Positions 1 through 7,257 of a stretch of DNA of 64,000 nt are shown here, piece after piece. Source of the stretch: Streptomyces sp. BA2. Its GTDB lineage: Bacteria > Actinomycetota > Actinomycetes > Streptomycetales > Streptomycetaceae. The stretch covers positions 7,489,001 through 7,553,000 of the forward strand of contig NZ_WSRO01000002.1 in assembly GCF_009769735.1 (NCBI RefSeq), given 5' to 3'. Position 1 is the first letter of the stretch. Each line of letters opens with the position of its first letter. Under the pieces are notes generated by a model that saw only the letters and a program-made list of their open reading frames with translations, did not search any database and had not been told where the DNA came from. A program made the translations under genes and the position numbers.

Positions 1-1
1 G

Positions 2-52
2 AAGTTCGCCGCGTCCGCGATCACGACACCCAGTAGTCACAACGCTGAGTAA
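2..52 (+). CDS. C-terminal tail of an upstream gene (partial)
   Basis: An open frame enters from the left edge and stops at a TAA at 50-52, leaving 16 visible residues. Its stop overlaps the AAGGAG ribosome site (51-56) of the next gene, so the two are probably co-transcribed. The tail is too short to name; membership of the same arsenic-type operon is inference from position only. Confidence 0.35.
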   Translation, partial: KFAASAITTPSSHNAE

Positions 53-61
53 GGAGTACTG

Positions 62-262
62 ATGCACTGCCTCGACTGCCGAGAGCGGGCGACGACCAGC
101 ACGGCCGTCGGCGTCTGCCACGACTGCGGAGCCGCCGTCTGCGAGACGCACGCGCGCGTGGACGCACGGCCTGTTCGGCGCGGGACGGTGCTCGGTGCTC
201 CGGACGAAGCCGTGGCACGCACCGTGCGCTGCCCCAAGTGCGCGGAGGCACGAGCGGCGTGA
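62..262 (+). CDS. small zinc-ribbon protein, DUF2180-like
   Basis: The product is a 66-residue soluble protein with three cysteine pairs: C3/C6, C19/C22 followed by C27 and H30, and C57/C60. This spacing is that of a small treble or double zinc ribbon and resembles the actinobacterial DUF2180 family. An AAGGAG site lies 5 bases before the ATG. The stop codon overlaps the GTG start of the ArsO-like gene (GTGA at 259-262), so the two are translationally coupled. This argues for a role with that flavoprotein, for example metal or metalloid handling, but the function is unknown. Confidence 0.7.
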   Translation: MHCLDCRERATTSTAVGVCHDCGAAVCETHARVDARPVRRGTVLGAPDEAVARTVRCPKCAEARAA

Positions 263-1317
263 CACAGCACGCTGACGTGGTGGTGATCGGCGGCGGCCAG
301 TCCGGGCTCGCCGCCGGCTACTACCTGCGCCGCCTGGGCCTGGACTTCGTCATCCTCGATGCGGGGTCCGAGCCGGGCGGCGCGTGGCAGCACGCCTGGG
401 ACTCTCTCCACCTGTTCTCCCCGGCAGCCTTCTCGTCCCTGCCGGGCCGCCCCATGCCCGTACAGAGCGGCGAGATGTACCCGGACGCCGGTCACGTCGT
501 CCACTACCTGGCCGACTACGAGCAGCGGTACGGACTCCCGGTCGTGCGGCCGGTGTCCGTGCGCGGCGTCCACCGCGACGGGGCCTTCCTGCGGGTGGAG
601 GGCGACACCGGCACCTGGCTGGCCCGCGCCGTCATCAGCGCGACCGGCACCTGGTGGCGGCCTTTCCTTCCCGCTGTCCCAGGTCGGGACGTCTTCGGGG
701 GCCGCCAACTGCACACCGTCGAGTACCGCACACCGCGCGACTTCGCCGGGCAGCGCGTTGTCGTGGTCGGAGGCGGCAACTCGGGCGCGCAGATCGCCGC
801 CGATCTCGCGTATGACACCGAGCTGACCTGGGTCACCCAGCGTCCACCGCGCTTCCTCGCCGACAACATCGACGGCCGCGCCCTGTTCGACGCGGCGACC
901 GCCCGCCGCCGAGCCCTCGAAGAGGGCCGCAGCGACACGGGCGGCGTGGCCTCCCTGGGCGACATCGTCGCCGTACCGCCGGTGCGCGAGGCCCGCGACG
1001 CGGGGCTCCTCAAGGCGTCACCGATGTTCACCCGCCTCACGCCGCATGGCGTGCAGTGGGCCGACGGCACCCTCGCCGAGGCCGAAGCGGTCATCTGGTG
1101 CACGGGCTTCCGCCCCGCCCTCTCCCACCTGGCCCCGCTCCAACTCCGAGGCTCACGCGGCCACATCCCCACCACTGGGACGCGCGCCATCGACGAACCT
1201 CGACTCCATCTCCTCGGCTATGGCGACTGGACGGGGCCCGCCTCCGCCACCCTCATCGGCGTCGGCCGCCCGGCCCGCGATGCCACCCGAGAAATCGCCG
1301 AACTGCTCACGCCGTAG
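259..1317 (+). CDS. arsO: ArsO-like NAD(P)H-dependent flavin monooxygenase
   Basis: A 352-residue two-dinucleotide-domain flavoprotein. The N-terminal FAD fold shows GGGQSG at residues 11-16. A second Rossmann motif, VVVVGGGNSG, sits near residue 167 and should bind NADPH. The ATG-type motif of flavin monooxygenases appears as SATGTW near residue 130 and CTGFRP near 280. Length and layout fit the ArsO family found in Streptomyces arsenic operons; the exact substrate of ArsO proteins is not settled. The GTG at 259 is chosen because it forms a GTGA overlap with the preceding zinc-ribbon gene; an earlier in-frame ATG at 238 would run deep into that gene. The next gene is convergent, 26 bp away. 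Confidence 0.82.
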   Translation: MTQHADVVVIGGGQSGLAAGYYLRRLGLDFVILDAGSEPGGAWQHAWDSLHLFSPAAFSSLPGRPMPVQSGEMYPDAGHVVHYLADYEQRYGLPVVRPVSVRGVHRDGAFLRVEGDTGTWLARAVISATGTWWRPFLPAVPGRDVFGGRQLHTVEYRTPRDFAGQRVVVVGGGNSGAQIAADLAYDTELTWVTQRPPRFLADNIDGRALFDAATARRRALEEGRSDTGGVASLGDIVAVPPVREARDAGLLKASPMFTRLTPHGVQWADGTLAEAEAVIWCTGFRPALSHLAPLQLRGSRGHIPTTGTRAIDEPRLHLLGYGDWTGPASATLIGVGRPARDATREIAELLTP

Positions 1318-1343
1318 AGCTGATCCGCGTACGCCACGATCCG

Positions 1344-2492
1344 TCAGGAGAGCGTGCGCACCACGTGACGCACCTGGTCCGCGAGGGACCTCGGCAGTGG
1401 AGCGTAGTGAATCCGGGAGAGGTGCTTCTGCCCCTCCTCGCTCGCGGTGTACGTCAGGAAGGACTTGAGGGCGGGCAGGGTCTCCTTCTGGTTGCCCTTG
1501 TCGCACACGATCTCGTACGTGACCAAGGAGATCGGATAGGCGCCAGGCGCAGAGGTCCGATAGCGGAACTTCAGGGTCATGTCCTTGCCCCTGCCAGCGA
1601 CTTGGGCCGCAGCGATACCGTCTGATGCGGTCTGGGGTGTCGGGACGACGGGCTCGGGCGCCCCCGTGTCGATGCTGACGGTCTTGATATGGCTGGCCGC
1701 GGCGAAGGACAGCTCGAAGTATCCGATCGCGCCAAATCCCGAGGTCACCTCCGAGGCGACACCGCTCGACCCGCTGGCGGATTCACCGCCCCTGCCCTGC
1801 CAGGACTTCTCTGCCGGATACGACCACACCTCAGGGGCGGCGCCCGCGAGGTACGCCTGGAAGTTCTGCGTAGTGCCTGAGTCGTCCGACCGGTGCACGG
1901 GCCGCACTGGAATCGACGGCAGCTTGGCGCCGGGGTTCAGCTCCTGGATCTCAGGGTCGTCCCACCTGGTGATCCGCTTGTCGAAGATCTTGGCAAGGGT
2001 CGGTGCGTCCAGGACGAGGTCGTCCACGCCGGGCACGTCGTACCCGATCGCGATAGGACCACCCACCATCGGCAGGTCGATCGCTCTGCCGCCCGGGCAC
2101 ACTTCCTTCGACTGCTGGATCTGATCGGGCTTCAGCGCGCTGTCGGAGCCGCCGAATGCGGTCGCACCCCGCAGGAACTGGGCGCCGCCGGCTCCGGAGC
2201 CGAGCGGGTTGTAGGCGATCTGCACGCCGGGGCAGGCGCGTTGGTACTGCTTGATCCAGTACTTCATCGCGTTCTGCTGGGCGGTCGACCCGGATCCGGA
2301 AACCTGGCCCTTCTTCACGCAATCGATCCCGGCGACGGCAGCATGGTCGGCGGACGCGCGGCCCTCACCGCCGTCGTCGTCCTCGCCGAAGCCCGCCAAC
2401 CCGCAACCGGCCAGCGACAGCACGGTCGCCAGTGAGATCGCAGCGATCGATCCGATGCCTTGATACGTACGTCTTGGGCGTGCGCTCCGCAC
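1344..2492 (-). CDS. pstS: phosphate-binding lipoprotein PstS (orphan)
   Basis: A 382-residue periplasmic-binding-type lipoprotein. The signal peptide ends in a lipobox, LAGC, with Cys30 as the lipidated residue. The phosphate-site motifs of PstS are all recognisable: GSGSTAQQNAM after the acidic linker, LGSGAGGAQFL, and SDDSGTTQNFQAYL. The family delivers phosphate to PstCAB, but none of those genes is present here. It lies downstream of arsR on the same strand, separated by 126 bp, and convergent with arsO. A second PstS inside an arsenic-type island could discriminate phosphate from arsenate or keep phosphate uptake going under arsenate; that is inference. The start is the first ATG before a basic n-region. 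Confidence 0.88.
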   Translation of the reverse strand: MRSARPRRTYQGIGSIAAISLATVLSLAGCGLAGFGEDDDGGEGRASADHAAVAGIDCVKKGQVSGSGSTAQQNAMKYWIKQYQRACPGVQIAYNPLGSGAGGAQFLRGATAFGGSDSALKPDQIQQSKEVCPGGRAIDLPMVGGPIAIGYDVPGVDDLVLDAPTLAKIFDKRITRWDDPEIQELNPGAKLPSIPVRPVHRSDDSGTTQNFQAYLAGAAPEVWSYPAEKSWQGRGGESASGSSGVASEVTSGFGAIGYFELSFAAASHIKTVSIDTGAPEPVVPTPQTASDGIAAAQVAGRGKDMTLKFRYRTSAPGAYPISLVTYEIVCDKGNQKETLPALKSFLTYTASEEGQKHLSRIHYAPLPRSLADQVRHVVRTLS

Positions 2493-2618
2493 CGTTGTCC
2501 CCCTCGGGATGCCGCGAATGGAACATAGATGCTCGCCGATTAATGAAGTCGAAGGGTGGCGTCAAGGCGAACATCGAGCGACGCGCTGCGGTACGGGGGG
2601 CAAGGGGAGGCCCCGGCT

Positions 2619-2984
2619 TCAGCGGGCGACGGTGAGTACACCTGCCAGGACGGTCAGCGCCTGCGGGGCGACCTTGTAGTAGACCCAGGTGCCGCGCCGC
2701 TCCGAAGTGAGCAGGCCCGCATCCCTGAGCTTCTTCAGGTGGTGGCTGACCGTCGGCTGGGACACGCCGACGTCGGAGATGTCGCACACGCACGCCTCGC
2801 CGCCCGCGTGCGAGGCGACCTTCGAGAACAGGCGGAGCCGCACCGGATCGCCGAGCGCCTTGAACATCGCCGAGATCCGCTCGGCGTCCGGCGCGGACAG
2901 TTCCTTCTCGACCACGGGAGGGCAGCACACCATGCCGCCGTCGGTCACGACGGGGGTGAGCTCCAGCACCTTTATATTCGACAT
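2619..2984 (-). CDS. arsR: ArsR/SmtB-family metalloid repressor
   Basis: A 121-residue winged-helix repressor. After the start comes a vicinal pair, MVCC, around residue 19. The dimerisation helix is followed by the recognition element ACVCDISDVGVSQPTVSHHL. The CVC in this position is the classical As(III)/Sb(III) site of ArsR proteins. The reading frame continues upstream to 3224, but the ATG at 2984 gives the family length and leaves room for a divergent promoter. The gene is transcribed away from the four-cysteine peptide, flavoprotein and MFS genes, and towards pstS, so it probably controls both sides. Confidence 0.88.
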   Translation of the reverse strand: MSNIKVLELTPVVTDGGMVCCPPVVEKELSAPDAERISAMFKALGDPVRLRLFSKVASHAGGEACVCDISDVGVSQPTVSHHLKKLRDAGLLTSERRGTWVYYKVAPQALTVLAGVLTVAR

Positions 2985-3056
2985 ACGTCTATGTTGACAC
3001 TCGTCTATGTAGATGGCAAGCTCGGCCCCATCACGCCGCATCGATAGATGTCGAAT
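2978..3056. promoter_or_regulatory. divergent arsR / small-peptide promoter with ArsR-type dyads
   Basis: The gap between arsR and the 3070 gene is A/T-rich for this genome and holds related half-sites. CGACATA and TATGTTG form an imperfect dyad at about 2979-2996. TCTA and TAGA flank a short centre at about 3004-3013. A further ATAGATGTCGA lies at about 3043-3054. Such repeats are what ArsR dimers bind; assignment to this ArsR is inference from position. Confidence 0.5.
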
Positions 3057-3069
3057 CAGGGAGGCCGTC

Positions 3070-3246
3070 ATGGCCATACGTATCCGCACGCTGCTGAGCG
3101 ACACCAGTGCCCGCATCGCCGCCCGCCACCTGGCCCGCACCAGCTTCTGCGACAGCTGCTCGCAGGTCTGCGACGCCGCCTGCCGCTCCACCGCCCACCG
3201 GCGCCGCACGGAGCTTTCGGTCACTCACTTCAGTCCGCTCCGCTGA
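3070..3246 (+). CDS. 58-residue four-cysteine peptide in the arsenic-type island
   Basis: An ATG at 3070 opens a 58-residue basic protein with cysteines at 27, 30, 34 and 38 (CX2CX3CX3C) in the segment FCDSCSQVCDAAC. The spacing is suited to binding a soft metal or metalloid with three or four thiolates. It is the first gene on the right of the divergent arsR promoter and 77 bp upstream of the flavoprotein gene, so it is likely ArsR-controlled. No known family was recognised with certainty. The same frame is open from 3013, but an earlier start would lie inside the promoter repeats. It could be a small metallochaperone or sensor; the function is unknown. Confidence 0.55.
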   Translation: MAIRIRTLLSDTSARIAARHLARTSFCDSCSQVCDAACRSTAHRRRTELSVTHFSPLR

Positions 3247-3323
3247 CCCGCCACCCCGGCGCTCCCGTTTCACCTTCGCCCGCCCAGCCATACGCAACAT
3301 CCGTGCATGAGGAGACAGCAGTC

Positions 3324-4676
3324 ATGAGTGAGCAGCAGCTTCCGGTAGTCGTCATCGGTGCGGGCCCCATTGGCCTGGCCGCCGCCGCGCACCTGGTCGA
3401 CCGCGGCCTGGAACCGCTGGTCCTGGAGGCCGGCCCGTCCGCGGGCGCGGCGGTGCGTGAGTGGTCGCACGTGCGGCTGTTCTCGACCTGGGCCGAGGTT
3501 GTGGACCCGGCGGCGGAGAAGCTCCTGGCCCCGATGGGCTGGGTGAAGCCGGACGGTGCGACGTATCCCTCCGGTGGCGACTGGGCCTCCCGCTACCTTC
3601 AGCCGCTCGCGGACGTGCTCGGCGACAAGGTCCGCTTCGGCGCCCGGGTCACCGGTGTCTCCCGCGTCGGCCGTGACCGTGTCGTCGACGCCGAACGCGA
3701 GCAGCAGCTCTTCACCGTCCACGTGGTGAACGCCGACGGGACGGAGCAGCGGCTCACGGCCCGCGCGGTGATCGATGCCTCCGGCACATGGAGCACTCCC
3801 AGTCCGGCGGGCGGCGACGGCCTCCCCGCCCTCGGCGAGAAGGCCGCCGCCGAGCACATCTCGTACCGCGTCCCGGACTTCAAGGACCCTGCCGTACGGG
3901 CCCGCTACGCGGGCAAGCGCACCGCGGTCGTCGGCTCCGGCGCCTCGGCCTTCACCGCCCTCGCGTACCTGGCAGACCTGGCGAAGGAGGCCCCCGGCAC
4001 ACACGCCGTGTGGATCCTGCGACGCGGCATCGGCGGCTCGACCTTCGGCGGCGGCGAGTCCGACCAGCTCCCCGCGCGCGGCGCCCTCGGCCTGCGAGCC
4101 AAGGCCGCCGTCGACGACGGATACGCCAGCGCGGTCACCGGCTTCCGCACCCAGGCCGTGGAACGCGACGCGGAGCAGCTCGTCCTGGTCGGGGAAGACG
4201 GCCGCCGCCTCGACCCCATCGATGAAGCCATCGTCCTCACCGGCTTCCGCCCCGACACCTCGGTCCTGGCCGAACTGCGCCTGAACCTGGACGAGCGCCT
4301 TGAGGCCCCGGTCGAACTCGCACCGCTGATCGACCCCAACGTCCACTCCTGCGGCACCGTGTACCCCCACGGCGCGAAGGAGCTCGCACACCCCGAGCAG
4401 GACGTGTACGTCGTCGGCATGAAGAGCTACGGCCGCGCGCCCACCTTCCTCGCCATGACCGGATACGAGCAGGTCCGCTCGATCACCGCGGCGCTCGCAG
4501 GCGACCAAGACGCCGCCGAGCGCGTGGAGTTGACGCTCCCCGAAAGCGGCGTCTGCGGCGGGGCCGGACTGTTCGACGAGCCCGAGAGCGCGGAGGAGTC
4601 CGGCGGGGGCTGCTGCGCCACCCCGGCCGTGGTGCAGCTCGGCGTCGGCGCGCCAATCACCTCCGGCGGTTGCTGA
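3324..4676 (+). CDS. FAD/NAD(P)-binding oxidoreductase with cysteine-rich tail
   Basis: A 450-residue flavoprotein. It has an N-terminal FAD motif (VVIGAGPIGLAA, residues 7-18) and a second Rossmann motif (AVVGSGASA) near residue 200. The NADP-type motif LTGFRPD lies near residue 307, and SYGRAPTFLAMTGYEQ near 370 is a C-terminal FAD contact. Unusually it ends in a thiol-rich tail: Cys near 409, a vicinal CC near 429-430 within GGGCC, and Cys450 as the last residue. The start at 3324 follows a GGAG site at 3311. Its stop overlaps the start region of the MFS gene. The cysteine tail next to arsR suggests that it senses or reduces a metalloid, or accepts electrons from thiols; this is inference. 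Confidence 0.8.
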   Translation: MSEQQLPVVVIGAGPIGLAAAAHLVDRGLEPLVLEAGPSAGAAVREWSHVRLFSTWAEVVDPAAEKLLAPMGWVKPDGATYPSGGDWASRYLQPLADVLGDKVRFGARVTGVSRVGRDRVVDAEREQQLFTVHVVNADGTEQRLTARAVIDASGTWSTPSPAGGDGLPALGEKAAAEHISYRVPDFKDPAVRARYAGKRTAVVGSGASAFTALAYLADLAKEAPGTHAVWILRRGIGGSTFGGGESDQLPARGALGLRAKAAVDDGYASAVTGFRTQAVERDAEQLVLVGEDGRRLDPIDEAIVLTGFRPDTSVLAELRLNLDERLEAPVELAPLIDPNVHSCGTVYPHGAKELAHPEQDVYVVGMKSYGRAPTFLAMTGYEQVRSITAALAGDQDAAERVELTLPESGVCGGAGLFDEPESAEESGGGCCATPAVVQLGVGAPITSGGC

Positions 4677-4681
4677 CCACC

Positions 4682-5932
4682 GTGTCCCGCACCGACGCAG
4701 ACGCAGACGCGGCCGCGACCGGAACACCGGACCGCTCGCGGCCGCGCGCTGTTCTGCCCGCGCTGTGCGCCACCCAGATCACCAGCTGGGGCATCGTCTA
4801 CTACGCCTTCCCCGTCCTGAACTCCCACATCACCGCCGACACGGGATGGTCGACGGCGGCCACAACCGCAGCCTTCTCAGGGGCCCTTCTCGTATCCGCC
4901 GCCGCTGGAATACCCGTGGGGCGCGCCCTCGATCGCCGCGGCCCGCACATGGTGATGACCGCGGGCTCGGTCATTGCCGTGACGGCTGTACTGGCCATCG
5001 CGGCCGCCCCGAACCTGGCGGCCTTCGTCGCGGCCTGGCTGCTCGCCGGGGTAGCCATGGCGGCCACCTTCTACCACCCGGCGTTCGCTGCCCTCACCCG
5101 GTGGTGGGGCCCGCACCGCGTGCGCGCCCTCACCGTGGTGACCCTCGCGGGCGGCCTTGCCTCCACCGTCTTCGCCCCGCTGACCGCTGTCCTGGCGGAC
5201 CACCTGAGCTGGCGTGCGACCTACGCAGTCCTCGCCGCGATCCTCGCCCTCATCACGATCCCCGCCCACGCCCTCGCACTGCGCGCACCCTGGCCACCGG
5301 CGCCACCACAACCCGACCATCTGACGGCCGAAGGGCACCGCAGCATCGCGCGCGGGCGCCCCTTCCTCTTGCTCGCCGCCGCCTTCACCCTGTCGGGATT
5401 CGCCGTGTACGGGGTCGTCATCGGCCTCGTACCACTCCTGACGGAACGTGGCGCAGATCCGACAACGGCAGCCTGGGCCCTGGGACTTGGCGGAGCCGGA
5501 CAGACCCTGGGCCGCACCCTCTACGCCACCCTCGCCCGCCGCACGGGCGTTGCCACCCGCACCGCCGCGCTGCTCGCAGCCGGCGGGGCCACCACACTGG
5601 CGCTCGGCCTCGTCCCAGGCCCCATCCCGCTCCTCATCCTCCTGGCCGTCCTGGCCGGCATCGTCCGAGGCAACCTCACCCTCCTCCAGGCAACCGCCAT
5701 CACCGACCGCTGGGGCACCACCCACTACGGCCGCCTGTCCGGACTCCTGGCCGCCCCGGCGACCGTCGCCGCAGCACTGGCACCCTGGGCCGGAGCGAGC
5801 CTGGCCCAACAACTGGGCGGCTACGCCGAGTTGTTCACCGTGCTCTCCGTGACCTCGCTCGCCGCAGCGCTCCTGGCGGTCGGCTCCGCCAGCCTCCAGC
5901 GCAACCGAGAGGCCGAGTCTCAGATTCGCTAG
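4682..5932 (+). CDS. MFS transporter of the arsenic-type island
   Basis: A 416-residue protein with about 12 hydrophobic segments. The MFS motif after helix 2 is GRALDRRGP, followed by a long inter-half loop around residues 205-225. The N-terminus is hydrophilic and Asp/Ala-rich. GTG at 4682 is used; a TTG at 4670, inside the stop of the flavoprotein gene, is the alternative. Either way the two genes are tightly coupled. Co-transcription with the cysteine-tailed flavoprotein under a divergent arsR suggests efflux of the flavoprotein's product, but the sequence does not show the substrate. It does not look like ArsB or Acr3. Confidence 0.8.
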   Translation: MSRTDADADAAATGTPDRSRPRAVLPALCATQITSWGIVYYAFPVLNSHITADTGWSTAATTAAFSGALLVSAAAGIPVGRALDRRGPHMVMTAGSVIAVTAVLAIAAAPNLAAFVAAWLLAGVAMAATFYHPAFAALTRWWGPHRVRALTVVTLAGGLASTVFAPLTAVLADHLSWRATYAVLAAILALITIPAHALALRAPWPPAPPQPDHLTAEGHRSIARGRPFLLLAAAFTLSGFAVYGVVIGLVPLLTERGADPTTAAWALGLGGAGQTLGRTLYATLARRTGVATRTAALLAAGGATTLALGLVPGPIPLLILLAVLAGIVRGNLTLLQATAITDRWGTTHYGRLSGLLAAPATVAAALAPWAGASLAQQLGGYAELFTVLSVTSLAAALLAVGSASLQRNREAESQIR

Positions 5933-6135
5933 CGCCCACTCCGCACATAGCGGTGCTGCCGATCTTGGGGGCCCGAGCCCAGGGGGTCGCTCTGGGAGGA
6001 ACACAGGTCTGCCGCAACGCGTACGTCCCTGCTGCGTCTCTTCTATGCGCGTTTCCTGCCATTTCCGAACGCCAGCCGCCATATGGCCTCGGTCGACGGT
6101 CGAGTTGGAACACGAGGGGTGCGGGTGTTGTGAGA

Positions 6136-6675
6136 GGGCGGGAGGATGGGCGGGTGCTGTCCCGGGTCCGGGGTCTGACTCAGGTGTTGTTTGACCGTGG
6201 TGTCTTGGTGTCACAGTGTCGGCTGTTGGCCGGGGACGGTGCGTTGTCGGTGCCGGGCCGGCGGGGTGTGTCCCGATAGGGGCCTGCCGATCATTGTGGC
6301 GTCCTCACGTTTCTGACCGCCTGACGCAGCCCGGTACCGGCAACGCGACGCGCAGTCGGACCGGAAGGGGAACAGGCATGTCCGGATCGACCATGCGCAC
6401 AAAGATCACGTCGAATACGCCGTCTGCTCCGTAGATCCGTCGTCGTCGCCCTGCGGGGGATGTGGTGCTGGGAGTGGACACGCACCAGGATGCCCATGTG
6501 GCTGCGGTGCTCTCCTTGACAGCGACAGTGCTCGCCGTCGGCGAGTTCCCGGCCACCGCGGCGGGATACCGCGATCTGCTGAAGTGGGCCAGGAATTGGG
6601 GAGCCCTGAGGCGACCCGAAAGGTCTTCCACCTGGTCATACAGTTACAGCCAGGACCCCGGTCATAGGGGCTGTG
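6136..6675 (+). mobile_element. internally deleted IS110-type relic (copy A) with upstream shared flank
   Basis: This stretch matches 52255-52835 at both its ends. The octamer ATAGGGGC occurs at 6276-6283 and again at 6664-6671, as a direct repeat at the two presumed element ends. Between the left octamer and the transposase start lie about 178 non-coding bases. This is where IS110 elements encode their guide (bridge) RNA, and about the right length. Only the first ~45 and last ~18 codons of the transposase remain. About 140 bp to the left of the octamer is also shared with copy B and may be a common target or part of a longer end. The element cannot move by itself. Confidence 0.6.
6462..6667 (+). 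pseudogene. IS110-type transposase, N- and C-terminal scraps joined out of frame
   Basis: The GTG at 6462 begins VLGVDTHQDAHVAAV, the DEDD-type N-terminal motif of IS110 transposases (G-D-T/P-H-K-D-x-H). The match continues to about residue 45 (GYRDLLKWARNW). After a deletion at about 6600-6610 another frame reads ATRKVFHLVIQL and ends PGPRS at a TAG (6665-6667). The same ending is found in copy B. The central DEDD and the Ser-containing Tnp_20 domain are lost, so no active recombinase can be made. Confidence 0.65.
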
Positions 6676-6676
6676 A

Positions 6677-7257
6677 CAGCTTCTGCGTGCCCTCGGCGTC
6701 ATCTTCCACAACGCCCGCTGAGTCGGCGTCCGGCCGCAAGACAGCATCCGAGGGCTGAAGACCTCGAACGCACCCAGCTCCGTCCCCTTACGACATGGTC
6801 GGCTATTGAGTGGATCAGCTCATGACATGGCTAAAGGCACCTCCACTGAGCCTCCGCCAACTTGACGCCGCAGGTCAAAGGGCTGGTGTGACCGGTTCGC
6901 GAGAGGCTCACGCTGGTCGTCGACGGCTGTCTGCGGAGTAGATCGTCTGACGAGTTGTCCCGGGAGCGGATCAAGTGTCAGGCCAGGCTATTGAGCTTTG
7001 AAGGTAGTGGTCGGGCAGGGTGGAAGGATGCCTGAGTCGTTTTTGCGGCGAGGGCGTCGGACGCGACCGCTCCGGGGAATGCCTGCCAAAGCCTGCGTGA
7101 GCCGCAGCTACGCACCCACCTCCGGCGAACCGCGCACCCGGTGACAGCACCGGATGGGGGAAGCGCGGGTGCGCCTGACTCCCGGCATCTGAACGAGAGT
7201 CTGTACCGAGTACGCCACGCGCCGTCGGTGAGCGGTAACGTGGCCGGACCGGTCGGC
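6677..7257. other. gene-free stretch between the IS110 relic and the amidohydrolase
   Basis: No reading frame here has convincing codon use or a recognisable motif on either strand. The composition is less G/C-biased at third positions than the neighbouring genes, which fits decayed DNA. The 3' end of the amidohydrolase gene lies immediately to the right. No strong hairpin terminator was seen. Confidence 0.4.

Noticed and set aside
2493..2618. PHO box upstream of pstS
   Set aside because: One GTTCGCC-like unit and CTTCATTAA are present on the minus strand, but not the 11-bp direct repeats required by the PhoP consensus.
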